From assembly GCA_021186555.1 (NCBI GenBank), contig JAJKFL010000014.1, forward strand, positions 40,697,200 through 40,761,199: DNA of 64,000 nucleotides. The letters run 5' to 3'. This stretch comes from Reticulitermes speratus. Lineage: Eukaryota; Arthropoda; Insecta; Blattodea; Rhinotermitidae. The number at the start of each line of letters is the position of its first letter. Within the stretch, counting starts at the first letter, position 1. The notes under the pieces were generated by a model. The model was not told the origin of the DNA. It did not search any database and was given only the letters and a program-made list of their open reading frames with translations. The position numbers were made by a program, and so were the translations under genes. Of the stretch, positions 10,276 through 21,431 are shown piece by piece.

Positions 10276-10850
10276 TACTACTCAAAATAAACACATGCAT
10301 GTAAGTCTTGCCGGAATCTTACGTCAATCTGTGTGGGTTTTATGGTGGACAAAGTGGCACCAGGACAGGTTTTTCTCAGAGTATTTAAGTTTTCCTTCGC
10401 AGTATCATTACTAAAATTCTCCATACTCGTGCATCACCGATTATTTATAGTCTTTGTTATTGACAGCATCGTTAAATAAGACACACACTTGCAGGTCTGC
10501 ATACCGTTGGTGGTGTACATTGTGCTGTAATGTGTAGATGGTAGGATTGTGGCGGAGACTGAACTTATGATGTGAGTATCACTAGGCGAGCAGAACTATG
10601 GCGGCGAATGTGTGTGGTTGGTGTTTGGTACACAGTGTGTACTTTGCTGCTATGAGGATTTAGATGGGGCAAGAGACAGTTTAATGTTAGAACCAGGTTT
10701 TGCTCTTACACGTGTTTTTATTTGGTACACTGAACAAGACACGAGTGATAAAATATGAAATATGAAGTGTAAATATATATTATATAATACATATTTTTAT
10801 ATATTAATATATATATAGAGGGCCAGCCAGACTTATTGGGACTATGCATG
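10276..10850. other. No gene; family E copy 2 at about 10325-10395
   Basis: Contains GTGGACAAAGTGGCACCAGG and CAGGTTTTTCTCAG, shared with copies near 150 and 36200. The remainder is AT-rich without recognised features. Confidence 0.4.
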
Positions 10851-10853
10851 GTG

Positions 10854-10911
10854 TACATACATACATACATACATACATACATACATCATAAATACATACA
10901 TACATACATAC
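10854..10911. repeat. (TACA)n microsatellite
   Basis: Two pure TACA runs separated by a short interruption. Confidence 0.95.
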
Positions 10912-11109
10912 AGTCCATGGATCCACAAGTCTGTCGAAGTGACAACTCGATGTGCAAAAGTCATAATATACAAATATACAGCTATATAGACTACAATTTT
11001 ACATTTGAACACTATACACTAAAACACTATAAACTAAAACACTATAAACGTGTTACATACCTCACTGTGAACAATCTTTATACATAACAAATTCATTACA
11101 TTATAGATA

Positions 11110-11873
11110 TGTAGTACTACATACATACGTGCATACACACACCACATACATACAAACACTTAAGACACTGCAGTTTGTAACAAGACAGACACAAATAATT
11201 GTAATCAACAGCACAATTTAAAAGTAAACCAAACATGTAGTATTGCTTACAGTAATGGAACATGTTGATTGATAAAAAAAAAAAACACACACGTACATAT
11301 ACATAGATACATAATACATACATACGTCCATACACATATACATACATATACACACATAAATACGTACATACGTCCACACAATACATATATACATATATAC
11401 ATTCATACACACGTACATACATAATGCATACATGCATACATACATTAATACACACAAATACATACTTACATACATACATATACACACATGCATACACACA
11501 TACATGCATACATACATTCATACACATAAATACATACATGCATATGTATACATAAATACATGCATGCATACGTACGTACATAGTCCATACATACATATAT
11601 ACATTCATACACACGTACATACATAATGCATACATGCATACATACATTAATACACACAAATACATACATACATACATATACACACATGCATACACACATA
11701 CATGCATACATACATTCATACACATAAATACATACATGCATATAATATACATAAATACATGCATGCATACATACATACGTACGTAGTCCATACATACATA
11801 TATACATTCATACACACACATACATACACACACATACATACACACACATACATACATACATACACACATGCAC
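11110..11873. repeat. Degenerate (ACAT)n tract with an approximately 200-bp duplication
   Basis: Imperfect ACAT repeats. A block holding ATTCATACACACGTACATAC (11401) recurs about 200 bp on (11603), and ACACATAAATACATACATGC recurs at 11522 and 11720. The long Tyr/Val/Cys/Met open frame on the minus strand is a repeat artefact. Confidence 0.9.
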
Positions 11874-11907
11874 ACAGAGAGATTTGCTGAAATGGAACTT
11901 ATTCGGA

Positions 11908-12939
11908 GATTGTTCTGGACGAGGCAGTAGGTGTCATCAGAACAGTGCCAGATTGTTCTGGACGAGGCAGTAGGTGTCATCAGAACAGTGCCAGATTGTT
12001 CTGGACGAGGCAGTAGGTGTCATCAGAACAGTGCCAGATTGTTCTGGACGAGGCAGTAGGTGTCATCAGAACAGTGCCAGATTGTTCTGGACGAGTCAGT
12101 AGGTGTCATCAGAACAGTGCCAGATTGTTCTGGACGAGGCAGTAGGTGTCATCAGAACAGTGCCAGATTGTTCTGGACGAGGCAGTAGGTGTCATCAGAA
12201 CAGTGCCAGATTGTTCTGGACGAGGCAGTAGGTGTCATCAGAACAGTGCCAGATTGTTCTGGACGAGGCAGTAGGTGTCATCAGAACAGTGCCAGATTGT
12301 TCTGGACGAGGCAGTAGGTGTCATCAGAACAGTGCCAGATTGTTCTGGACGAGGCAGTAGGTGTCATCAGAACAGTGCCAGATTGTTCTGGACGAGTCAG
12401 TAGGTGTCATCAGAACAGTGCCAGATTGTTCTGGACGAGGCAGTAGGTGTCATCAGAACAGTGCCAGATTGTTCTGGACGAGGCAGTAGGTGTCATCAGA
12501 ACAGTGCCAGATTGTTCTGGACGAGGCAGTAGGTGTCATCAGAACAGTGCCAGATTGTTCTGGACGAGGCAGTAGGTGTCATCAGAACAGTGCCAGATTG
12601 TTCTGGACGAGGCAGTAGGTGTCATCAGAACAGTGCCAGATTGTTCTGGACGAGGCAGTAGGTGTCATCAGAACAGTGCCAGATTGTTCTGGACGAGGCA
12701 GTAGGTGTCATCAGAACAGTGCCAGATTGTTCTGGACGAGGCAGTAGATGTCATCAGAACAGTGCCAGATTGTTCTGGACGAGGCAGTAGGTGTCATCAG
12801 AACAGTGCCAGATTGTTCTGGACGAGGCAGTAGGTGTCATCAGAACAGTGCCAGATTGTTCTGGACGAGGCAGTAGGTGTCATCAGAACAGTGCCAGATT
12901 GTTCTGGACGAGGCAGTAGGTGTCATGAGAACAGTGCCA
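11908..12939. repeat. 43-bp tandem array, exactly 24 copies
   Basis: Unit begins GATTGTTCTGGACGAGGCAG and ends CATCAGAACAGTGCCA. 1032 bp equals 24 x 43. Only a few single-base changes occur (GAGTCAG twice, TAGATG once, CATGAG in the last unit), so the array is very homogeneous. No length variants. Confidence 0.97.
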
Positions 12940-13469
12940 CTGGGCTTTGTCACAAGCGGCCCTCTGGAGTACCAACCAGTGAATTCACTCCATAAAGAAC
13001 TTCCAACGGGACTGCGTGTTTTAATTAAATTTAAATTTGATATTTATTGATATTTCGGAAATCGCAAGATATTGATTTTGTTCGACTTCTGTCTCTCTCT
13101 CCCACCTCAGATATTGTCACAGAAATACAACGCTTCAGTAATAAAGTCAAATGACGGAGATGTCATAAACATATTTATGCGTGTCAATTGTCTGTTACAT
13201 GCTGCTCCGTTTGAAGCAAGATTGGAATGGGTGGACAGATGTGAAATTGCACTAAAAGCTGTCTGGTGGGTTCGGCGCTTTACCACGCGGAGAGAGGGAT
13301 GGAAGGATGGACATGCCATAACATGACATGACATGACATGACATGATATGACATGACGGGGCTGAAAGTGATGTTTTGCAACTACTTTGCCAGCACGCTT
13401 GCTTAAAATGGTAGAAGTTTCTGTGCTTAACTAAGCACCACGCTCTGGAGCTATACTTGTATGTGGATG
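12940..13469. other. No gene seen; short (ACATG)n at 13320-13358
   Basis: Open frames here have no recognisable domain. A pentanucleotide ACATG run is present. Confidence 0.4.
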
Positions 13470-13715
13470 TGGACGTGTAGCTGCATGCAGTCTTGACCTC
13501 AGCACTAGCTGGAGGTCAATGCTGAGGTTCAGGTTCCAGCTGTTTTAGTCCATGGAAAGAACCCGCTGTTTCTATTTGCTAGGAGGCTGGGAGAGAACCA
13601 CAGCAGGTTTAGAGGTTATGGAGAAGAGAGAAATCTCTTACCCTGCTGGGAATCAAACCACGATTCCTCGGTCCTCCAGCCCATAGCCTAATTACTACAC
13701 TTACTGAGCTTTTGT
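13470..13715 (-). mobile_element. SINE-C-like copy 3, decayed
   Basis: Minus strand shows a tRNA-like head near 13690-13715 and a B-box-like stretch matching AATCAAACCACG on the plus strand. The body is diverged from SINE-C. Confidence 0.4.
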
Positions 13716-13766
13716 ACCTTCCGGAATAAGGGGAATTAAAAAAAGGAGGAAGAGAAACACGAGAGA

Positions 13767-15250
13767 AACACGTGATATCATGTAACTGGACGAAAGAAGC
13801 AAACACGTGATATCATGTAACTGGACGAAAGAAGCAAACACGTGATATCGTGTAACTGGACGAAAGAAGCAAACACGTGATATCATGTAACTGGACGAAA
13901 GAAGCAAACACGTGATATCGTGTAACTGGACGAAAGAAGCAAACACGTGATATCATGTAACTGGACGAAAGAAACAAACACGTGATATCATGTAACTGGA
14001 CGAAAGAAGCAAACACGTGATATCATGTAACTGGACGAAAGAAGCAAACACGTGATATCATGTAACTGGACGAAAGAAGCAAACACATGATATCATGTAA
14101 CTGGACGAAAGAAGCAAACACGTGATATCATGTAACTGGACGAAAGAAGCAAACACATGATATCATGTAACTGGACGAAAGAAGCAAACACATATCATGT
14201 AACTGGACGAAACAAGCAAACACTTGATATCATGTAACTGGACGAAAGAAGCAAACACATATCATGTAACTAGACGAAAGAAGCAAACACATGATATCAT
14301 GTAACTGGACGAAAGAAGCAAACACATGATATTATGTAACTGGACGAAACAAGCAAACAAATGATATCATGTAACTGGACGAAACAAGCAAACACGTGAT
14401 ATCATGTAACTGGACTAAAGAAGCAAACACATATCATGTAACTGGACGAAATAAGCAAACACATGATATTATGTAACTGGACGAAAGAAGCAAACAAATG
14501 ATATCATGTAACTGGACGAAACAAGCAAACACATATCATGTAACTGGACTAAAGAAGCAAACACATATCATGTAACTGGACGAAAGAAGCAAATAAATGA
14601 TATCATGTAACTGGACGAAAGAAGCAAACACATGATATCATGTAACTGGACGAAAGAAGCAAACACATGATATCATGTAACTGGACGAAAGAAGCAAACA
14701 CATGATATCATGTAACTGGACGAAAGAAGCAAACAAATGATATCATGTAACTGGACGAAAGAAGCAAACACATATCATGTAACTGGACGAAATAAGCAAA
14801 CACATGATATTATGTAACTGGACGAAAGAAGCAAACAAAGATATCATGTAACTGGACGAAAGAATCAAACACATGATATCATGTAACTGGACGAAAGAAG
14901 CAAACACATGATATCATGTAACTGGACGAAAGAAGCAAACATGATATCATGTAACTGGACGAAAGAAGCAAACAAATGATATCATGTAACTGGACGAAAG
15001 AAGCAAACACATATCATGTAACTGGACGAAAGAAGCAAACAAATGATATCATGTAACTGGACGAAAGAAGCAAACACATGATATCATGTAACTGGACGAA
15101 AGAAGCAAACTAATGATATCATGTAACTGGACGAAAGAAGCAAACACGTGATATCATGTAACTGGACGAAAGAAGCAAACACATGATATCATGTAACTGG
15201 ACGAAAGAAGCAAACTAATGATATCATGTGACTGAACGAAAGAAGCAAGT
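13767..15250. repeat. 35-bp tandem array, about 42 copies, with 30-bp variants
   Basis: Unit CACGTGATATCATGTAACTG then GACGAAAGAAGCAAA. Many units read CACATGATATC or AAATGATATC. A recurrent shorter form (CACATATCATG) lacks about 5 bp. The left end is more homogeneous than the centre. The GATATC core is palindromic. Confidence 0.95.
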
Positions 15251-15829
15251 ATGTGGTACCATGTAATTGTACAAATAATTACCAACATTCCGGAGGAAGC
15301 TGCAATTTCTTTCTGAGGGGTGTAAGAGACTAATAAGCTATTCACTGCCCTGATAACCTCGTATCCTTCAAAAAGCCGGAGTGCGGGCGCAAAAGGGAAA
15401 GAGAATTAAGGACAGACGGAAGGAATAGAAGATTGCTCAAGGCTGTGTGTGAGCGAGGCATGTCGTGCGGGTAGTCTATTTGCAGGCCGCACAGTATGAT
15501 TGATTGTGGTCACACGACGCTGCCCACCACCAGTTCTGCTGGCTTAACCCCCTAGAGGCTAAAGGAGAGACAGAAGTAAGATATAGTGACAGTAGCAAAA
15601 AGAAAACACAAGGGAGAAGTGAGAGACTTTCGTTTTAGTATGTGCCAAGGCTTCTGCCCCCTCGTCCGTCTGATACAAATAGTATGAAATTGGAAATGAA
15701 GACTTTAGAATGGTTAGTGGTGGCTTAAAGTAAGGGCTGTGGTATTGTGCTTTCTGTTAATGCCAAGAAGAAAAAGTTGTAAGAGTAAATTTATTTCAAA
15801 TATCAAACAAGTGGGTTAATTGCAATGCA
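15251..15829. other. No gene seen
   Basis: No recognised element or coding region. Confidence 0.4.
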
Positions 15830-15990
15830 TTTTAGTTGGGAGGGTTATATGACAAGCATGCAGTAGCAATTTGGAACTTGGGAACATTTCAGCATTTGCT
15901 TGAAGGCAGAGGAGAACCAAGAAAACTTGTGTCGACATGGCCGGTCGCAGGATCTTCCCGATTCATTCTGACTTCTAACTAGAAATCCGG
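15830..15990 (+). repeat. Dispersed repeat family F, copy 1
   Basis: Shares GGCCGGTCGCAGGA, CATTCTGACTTCTAAC and GGGAGGG-type words with 43441-43680 in the same orientation. Class unknown. Confidence 0.55.
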
Positions 15991-16090
15991 CAAACAAAAA
16001 TGGAAATTACTTAATTTTTCCATAACGTTTGCTCTGTTGCTTTATTAATAGCTTAAATTATGTTATATACAATGCATTAATATTTATGAT

Positions 16091-16346
16091 TTTTTTTCCT
16101 ATGGCTCGACAGCCCCTTGGGGGCCCAGGCTTCCTCATTTTTCGAGGCTTCGCGATCAAACTCAGACACACACTCGGTAGGACTTCTCTGGACGAGTGAT
16201 CAGCCCGTCGCAGAGACCTCTACCTGACAACACACAACATTCACAATAAACAGACATCCATGCCCCCGGCGGGATTCGAACCCACAATCCCAGTAAGCGA
16301 GCGGCCGCAGACCCACGCCTTAGACCGCACGGCCACTGCGATCTGC
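16091..16346 (-). mobile_element. SINE-A copy 1
   Basis: Minus strand: head GGCCGTGCGGTCTAAGGCG, B box GGGTTCGAATCCC, body GCATGGATGTCTG and AGGTAGAGGTCTCTGCGACG, 3' end GGGGCTGTCGAGCCAT with an A-rich tail. Complete length; target duplication not clear. Confidence 0.85.
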
Positions 16347-16408
16347 AATGTTTGTACAAAGAGTACATTTGTTATACATTTCATTCCGTTGTCCAAGTTT
16401 TGGTCCGT

Positions 16409-16492
16409 TGTCTTAGCAGTCTAAGGCCATGTCTTAGCAGTCTAAGGCCATGTCTTAGCAGTCTAAGGCCATGTCTTAGCAGTCTAAGGCCA
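16409..16492. repeat. 21-bp tandem repeat, 4 copies
   Basis: TGTCTTAGCAGTCTAAGGCC plus A, four perfect copies (84 bp). Confidence 0.95.
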
Positions 16493-16554
16493 TTTTGCGG
16501 ATTTTCGATTTAGCCCAGCTTAAGGATCGCGTTGTTGCTGCCTATGGTCTAGAT

Positions 16555-17039
16555 CAGTGGTTCCTAACGTGGGCGGTACCGCCCCCTGGGGGGCGGTGGT
16601 ATTACCGAGGTGGGCGCTAATAGGTACGAGAGGTGGAAGGGAGCGCTGTTATTATCACAGGGGGGCGCTAGTAGACAAACAGTGCATTTATTGTTATAAT
16701 AAAATTCAAATAAAATAATTTTTGTGTTAAAAATAAAAAATGAACTAAATTTCTAAGTATATTAATTTATGAATCTTATTTAAGCACATATTGTTTTTTA
16801 ATAAACTATTGCTAGATGAATTATTGTTAATCATAAAAAATATGATAAATTTTAAATTATTAATTAACACATAAAACATTAAGTTTAACGCTTATAATTT
16901 TATTTGAACGATTTTTTAAATATAAAATAAAAGTGGAAACAAAAGCGCATTTATGTTTTTTAAAAGAAAGGTAAGGGGGCGCTGTGGGTCTGTGTATGGA
17001 ACCAAGGGGGCGGTGGACCGAAAAATTTGGGAACCACTG
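16555..17039 (+). mobile_element. hAT-like MITE, CAGTGGTTCC ends, copy 1
   Basis: Ends CAGTGGTTCCTAACG and GGGAACCACTG are inverted. Flanking 8-mers GTCTAGAT and TTATAGAT match 6 of 8. AT-rich centre, GC-rich subterminal blocks with GGGGGGCGGT. The same element in inverse orientation lies at 45632-46118. Confidence 0.8.
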
Positions 17040-17192
17040 TTATAGATCCTCCTGAAAACCTCCGGCAATTAGCCGCCTGAAATGACAATCAGTACTCACA
17101 CAGGGTTTTAAAGTATTCACTCAGTCTTTCACAATTTAAAGCCTATGATCATTCTTCTGTCTCACCTGAATTATATTTAAGCATCAATTCGT

Positions 17193-17326
17193 ACCGCTCA
17201 GTAAACACACTTCGTCTAGGTTATAGGAACCAATCAGCGAATGCTGTATAGGTGGGAATATCACTGCTTGTTCTTAGATAAATACAAAAACATATAAATG
17301 TAACCTGTGGGCAGAAAGTAGGGTTC
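17193..17326 (-). repeat. Solo diverged monomer of the 114-bp satellite
   Basis: GTACCGCTCAGTAAACACAC...GTTATAGGAACCA...ACATATAAATG matches one satellite unit, followed by CTGTGGGCAGAAAGTAG. That flank also borders both large arrays (GGGCAGAACGTAGAATT). Confidence 0.7.
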
Positions 17327-17507
17327 TTTAATGTTGACCCTGATGGCACACGAAGTAACCGTCAATCAGAACGAGAAGCTAAATAACTGGGCCGAGGGTG
17401 TGCTTTGTGTTTTAGCAGTAACATTATCTGCTTTGTAAGCAGGTTTACTGGATCAAAGTGCATAGCTAGGCAGGTGATTGTATGCCGCACTGCAGTGTTC
17501 GAATACC

Positions 17508-17549
<42 letters not shown>

Positions 17550-18090
17550 CCATGGAGCACAGTCCTTCTTGAGAAGTTAACAGGTCCTCAGCTAGTCAAG
17601 AAATTCACCGCATTTTATGGAACCCGAAGGTTCATTACCGCACTCATAACAGCCCGCTACCTGTCCCTATCCTGAGCCATATCAATCCAGTCCATGCCTC
17701 CCTATCCCACTTCTTGAAGATCCATTTTAATATTATCCTCCCATCTACGCCTGGGTCTTCCAAGTGGTCTCCTTTCCTCAGGTCTCCCCACCAAAATCCT
17801 GTATGCACCTCTCCCCTCCCCCATACGTGCTACATGCCTCGCCCACCTCATTCTTCTTGATTTGATCACCCGAATAATATTTGGTGATGAGTACAGATCA
17901 TTAAGTTCCTCGTTATGTAGTCTTCTCCACTCCCCTGTTACCCCGTCCCTCTTAAGCCCAAATATCCTCCTCAGCACCCTATTCTCGAGCACACTCATCC
18001 TGTGTTCCTCCCTCATTGTGAGAGACCAATTTTCACACACATACAAAACAAGAGGCAAAATTATATTTCGATTCCCCTACACATAGTCGT
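17508..18090 (-). pseudogene. LINE 3' end with (TTAG)n tail
   Basis: Minus strand encodes [48 protein letters not shown] and [15 protein letters not shown]. After a frameshift come the DRWR...NLRVP terminus and a 42-bp GTTA-type microsatellite tail (17508-17549). This is the C-terminal region of a non-LTR element; short microsatellite tails are usual for RTE-type LINEs. 5'-truncated and frameshifted. Other copies: 20024, 40609, 63121. Confidence 0.75.
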
Positions 18091-18504
18091 AACGTCTTTC
18101 TAACCACCTTCTTTTACGACGACATTATGCACCAGAGCTTCAGTGTACTTTTAAGATGTATGTTAATCATATGTTTATTATATCCCATGTTTTATGAAAG
18201 CAGAAGCTTCGTGACTGAGGTCACAAACGGGGGACCGAGAATGAAGTGCGGACCGGACACTGGCTTATAAAGCAATGAAGTTAAGCAAGAAAACAAATGT
18301 CCCTTTTATCGTGTCCCTGAGCATGGCCGCTGTCACGAGATTTCCCGGCGGATGCAGGATTTCTATGCGACACATTTGCCGAGCTTGGGGACGCTAAAAA
18401 AGGGACACCCGTTATAAGCCCATTAATATTTCCTATTCTTATTCTAGTCTGAACTAATGTTTCATATTGGAGCTTATTAATGAAGGGGAGACACAAAGAG
18501 TCCA
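18091..18504. other. No gene seen
   Basis: No recognised element. Confidence 0.4.
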
Positions 18505-18750
18505 GTCACTAAAATACTTCGCTACGGCCCGGGAATTTGAATTCAATATCAGCACAGACAGAGATTTTTCACTTGTCCGTAACTTCCGAAACGTCTCTGG
18601 GTCCCTCTAGCCTCCTTTACACCGATTTCAGGCTTTTATTTTCTCAGTGGATAAATAGGATGGGACGTGGCGTAGAGCTGGTTGCTCACTCCATCTAGTG
18701 GCGGGTTTAAGAATGAGTGGAGCTGTACCTCCAACACATCTTGATGACGT
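18505..18750 (+). mobile_element. SINE-C-like copy 4, decayed
   Basis: Retains GCTACGGCCCGGG..., TTGTCCGTAACTTCC, GGGACGTGGCGTAGAG and CTCCATCTAGTGGCGGGTTTAAG, aligning in order with SINE-C. The B box is mutated. Confidence 0.5.
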
Positions 18751-19270
18751 GGTTCTTAATTAATCACCAAGAGAGTTCTGTTTTTTACTTTTATTATTTC
18801 ATAAAGTAGGTTAATGTTTTTCCCCCACCGGAACTGCACTTTTGAACTCATGCCTCAGCCAATTTCCTCTCACACAATTATTAAATAAGCAGAGAAATGA
18901 ATAATGAAGTACAGCTTCCTTAATTTGAATATTTTCGCATCGCTGATTTATTTTACGTAAAAACGGAAATTAGTAACAGCCGTGAGACAAAGAGAAACGT
19001 ACGAAAGGAGTCGTTCAATACAAGTTTACTTTAGCTGCAGTCAAGTCAGCGTGGTTACATTTGATGAGCTGACAGGAACTGAAACGCGGAAATGATAAAC
19101 AGCACACCGGAGACGAAACATAAATTTATGACACGTGTTCAGAGTTTGGGAGTGTTTGAAACACTACAGATGAACAATTATTCTGTTTCATATTAGTATC
19201 GCCGTGCATCTTTAGGAATTAATAAATTTATAGCCAGCTGATACACAATTGAACCACTTTTATTGTAGCG
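18751..19270. other. No gene seen
   Basis: Possibly part of the element carrying the 16-bp array. No coding sense. Confidence 0.4.
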
Positions 19271-19590
19271 TCTATATTATTATACGTCTATATTATTATA
19301 CGTCTATATTATTATACGTCTATATTATTATACGTCTATATTATTATACGTCTATATTATTATACGTCTATATTATTATACGTCTATATTATTATACGTC
19401 TATATTATTATACGTCTATATTATTATACGTCTATATTATTATACGTCTATATTATTATACGTCTATATTATTATACGTCTATATTATTATACGTCTATA
19501 TTATTATACGTCTATATTATATACGTCTATATTATTATACGTCTATATTATTGTTACGTCTATATTATTATACGTCTATATTATTATACG
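19271..19590. repeat. 16-bp tandem array, 20 copies
   Basis: TCTATATTATTATACG repeated 20 times over 320 bp, with one 15-bp and one 17-bp unit near the right end. The array ends exactly where the hammerhead-like motif at 19591 begins. Its open frame is an artefact. Confidence 0.97.
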
Positions 19591-19630
19591 CCCCTACATA
19601 CGTTTCGGACCTCAGTCCATCCTCAGGGGG
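19591..19630 (-). ncRNA. Hammerhead-like ribozyme motif H3
   Basis: Minus strand: CCCC, CTGAGGA, T, stem II GGAC/GTCC with TGAG loop, GAAAC, GTAT loop, GT, A (position 17), GGGG. Stem I CCCC/GGGG 4 bp; stem II 4 perfect bp; stem III AC/GU. All core residues fit CUGANGA...GAAA, plus the extra U after A9. The predicted cleavage product would start GGGG and run directly into the 16-bp array. Confidence 0.65.
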
Positions 19631-19639
19631 TCTCGTTCG

Positions 19640-20497
19640 TAAAAAGCCACTAAATCAAAATACATATTGTCATGGGAATATACAGCACTTATATAACACT
19701 ATTGTGGTAAAATTGTCTTAATATAATGGTAAAATTATTAAAACACAATTTTTTTATGTTAAAATCATTGTTAAAAGATTTGTGTACTGGTTGTATAAAA
19801 AATATGCTGATGCGGAAATACTGGCTTATATTTGAGCGTCTGGAAATGCGTAATCTGTAAAGCAATTAAATCATCGTTGTAATTGCTTTACAGTTGAACA
19901 ATTATCCTGCTCTTTAGACGTGTCCGGTATCAAGACGATGTCTGAGACAGCTTATATGAAAGGCTTTGCTGTCCAAAAATATAGATTAAGGAACATAGAA
20001 CTATAATTTTGCCTGTTGTCTCTCACACTGGGGGAGGAACATAGAGTGAGGGTGTTCGAGAATGGGGTGCTGAGGGGGATATTTGGGCCTAAGAGGGACG
20101 TGGTAAAATGGGGAGTGGAGAACACCATAGGCCAAACTTAGGGGGTGCAAGTGGGAGCAAATGCCCCTACAATATTTTGTCTATCTAAGAATAGTTTCGA
20201 TACTGAATTGAGGCGCAAATAAAATAATAGAAATATTTCCTAATCGATTATTTGGCGTAAAGACAGAAAAAAAATGAAACACTTTTATTTTACGGGACGC
20301 AAAGTAGAGGCATCTGAGTTCGTCGTTTGCAAAGGAGGAGAGACACTGTAAATTCTCTGTGCTCTTTGCCTAAGGTCATTGTATATTAAGGACTGGTTCA
20401 AACCAATCTTCCCCATCAACTTGACTACTTCGTAATTTTTTTTTAAGTCGTCCTCTTCTACCTACTCCGGTTTTCCTGTTTCAGTGTCGAGGTTTGT
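19640..20497. other. No gene; LINE scrap at 20024-20117
   Basis: Plus-strand LTLGEEHRVRVFENGVLRGI and FGPKRDVV at 20024-20117 are a short piece of the (TTAG)n-tailed LINE C-terminus. The rest is unassigned. Confidence 0.55.
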
Positions 20498-20501
20498 AAT
20501 T

Positions 20502-20707
20502 TTTTTGATCACACTGAGAGACACACCACAGTCGGTAGGACTCCCCTGGACGAGGGATCGGCTCGTCACAGAGGCCTCTACCTGACAACAACACACAACA
20601 CTCACAAGAGACAAACATCCATGCCCCCGGTGGGATTCGAACCCACAATCCCAGTAAGCGAGCGGCCGAAGACCCACACCTCAGACCGCACGGCCACTGG
20701 GATCGGC
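20502..20707 (-). mobile_element. SINE-A copy 2, 3'-shortened
   Basis: Complete tRNA-like head and body but lacks the usual GGGGCTGTCGAGCC 3' end. Short flanking repeat TGTAATT at 20495-20501 and 20708-20714. Confidence 0.8.
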
Positions 20708-20825
20708 TGTAATTCTACTATACTGTGTGGCATTCATATCATGTCTGAAACAAATGTTTTGCATATGAGTTGATAAGGTATATGTATTGATGGACACTAA
20801 TTTCTTTGCTCACAGCGTTATTATA

Positions 20826-21354
20826 CAGGGTGTTTCATGTGTTGTGGACATTATTCTAGGAGATAAGTTCCTAGGTTTCTGTGATCAAAAAAGTTTCCAT
20901 CAACATTAGCCTTATTCTCAGTAATTATGGTGCTATGCGTGTTTTTATTTCCCTAAACGCACTCCTGTGAATCGCGTGTCACACCCCATGAGACCGCTAT
21001 ACGCTACGCGACCTTGAACAACCTTTGATTATGCCATTCAAAAGCGTGTGACGTAAGCATATCTCGGGCTTGTCTCTAGCGTTCCAAGCGCGGTATTCAC
21101 AACGAAGCATTGAGGTTTTCTTACGGCTGAGGTGGAATTTTCCAATACCTGCTTTAATCACAGGTCTGTTTAAATTACAGGCAACTTTATGAAGTTAAAT
21201 ATGGATGTTAAATTTATCAGATAATATGTTTGTTTCTTATTTTATTAACTCCCTAACCGTTCAAAATCGGACACATGTTTGTATAAAACTTTCGATCACA
21301 AAGACCTAGGAAATTACATCTTGCAGTAATGCCCAAAACTCATGAAACGTCCTG
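20826..21354. mobile_element. TA-type DNA transposon remnant / MITE
   Basis: TA flanks (20824-20825, 21355-21356). Ends CAGGGTGTTTCATG and the inverted CATGAAACGTCCTG. The inner TIR (TTCCTAGGTTTCTGTGATC against GATCACAAAGACCTAGGAA) extends about 65 bp with divergence. No transposase recognised. Confidence 0.65.
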
Positions 21355-21431
21355 TATAAGTTACTCACAATGCAGGTGTCTTTGGGTCACAGTAGTTACG
21401 TGATATGCCACCCAGTATAACATTAAAAAAT

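Noticed and set aside
11117-11980. 287-codon Tyr/Met/Val/Cys-rich open frame
   Set aside because: Translation of an ACAT microsatellite.
11908-12939. CRISPR-like array
   Set aside because: Direct tandem units without unique spacers; eukaryotic minisatellite.
16091-16346. Possible tRNA gene from GGGTTCGAATCCC box
   Set aside because: Part of the SINE-A family with body and tail; it occurs seven times with target duplications.
17508-17549. Telomeric repeat
   Set aside because: The unit is TTAG (4 bp), not the insect TTAGG, and it is the tail of a LINE; same at 63302.
19249-19653. 134-codon Tyr/Ile-rich open frame
   Set aside because: 16-bp array; 48-bp periodic peptide artefact.
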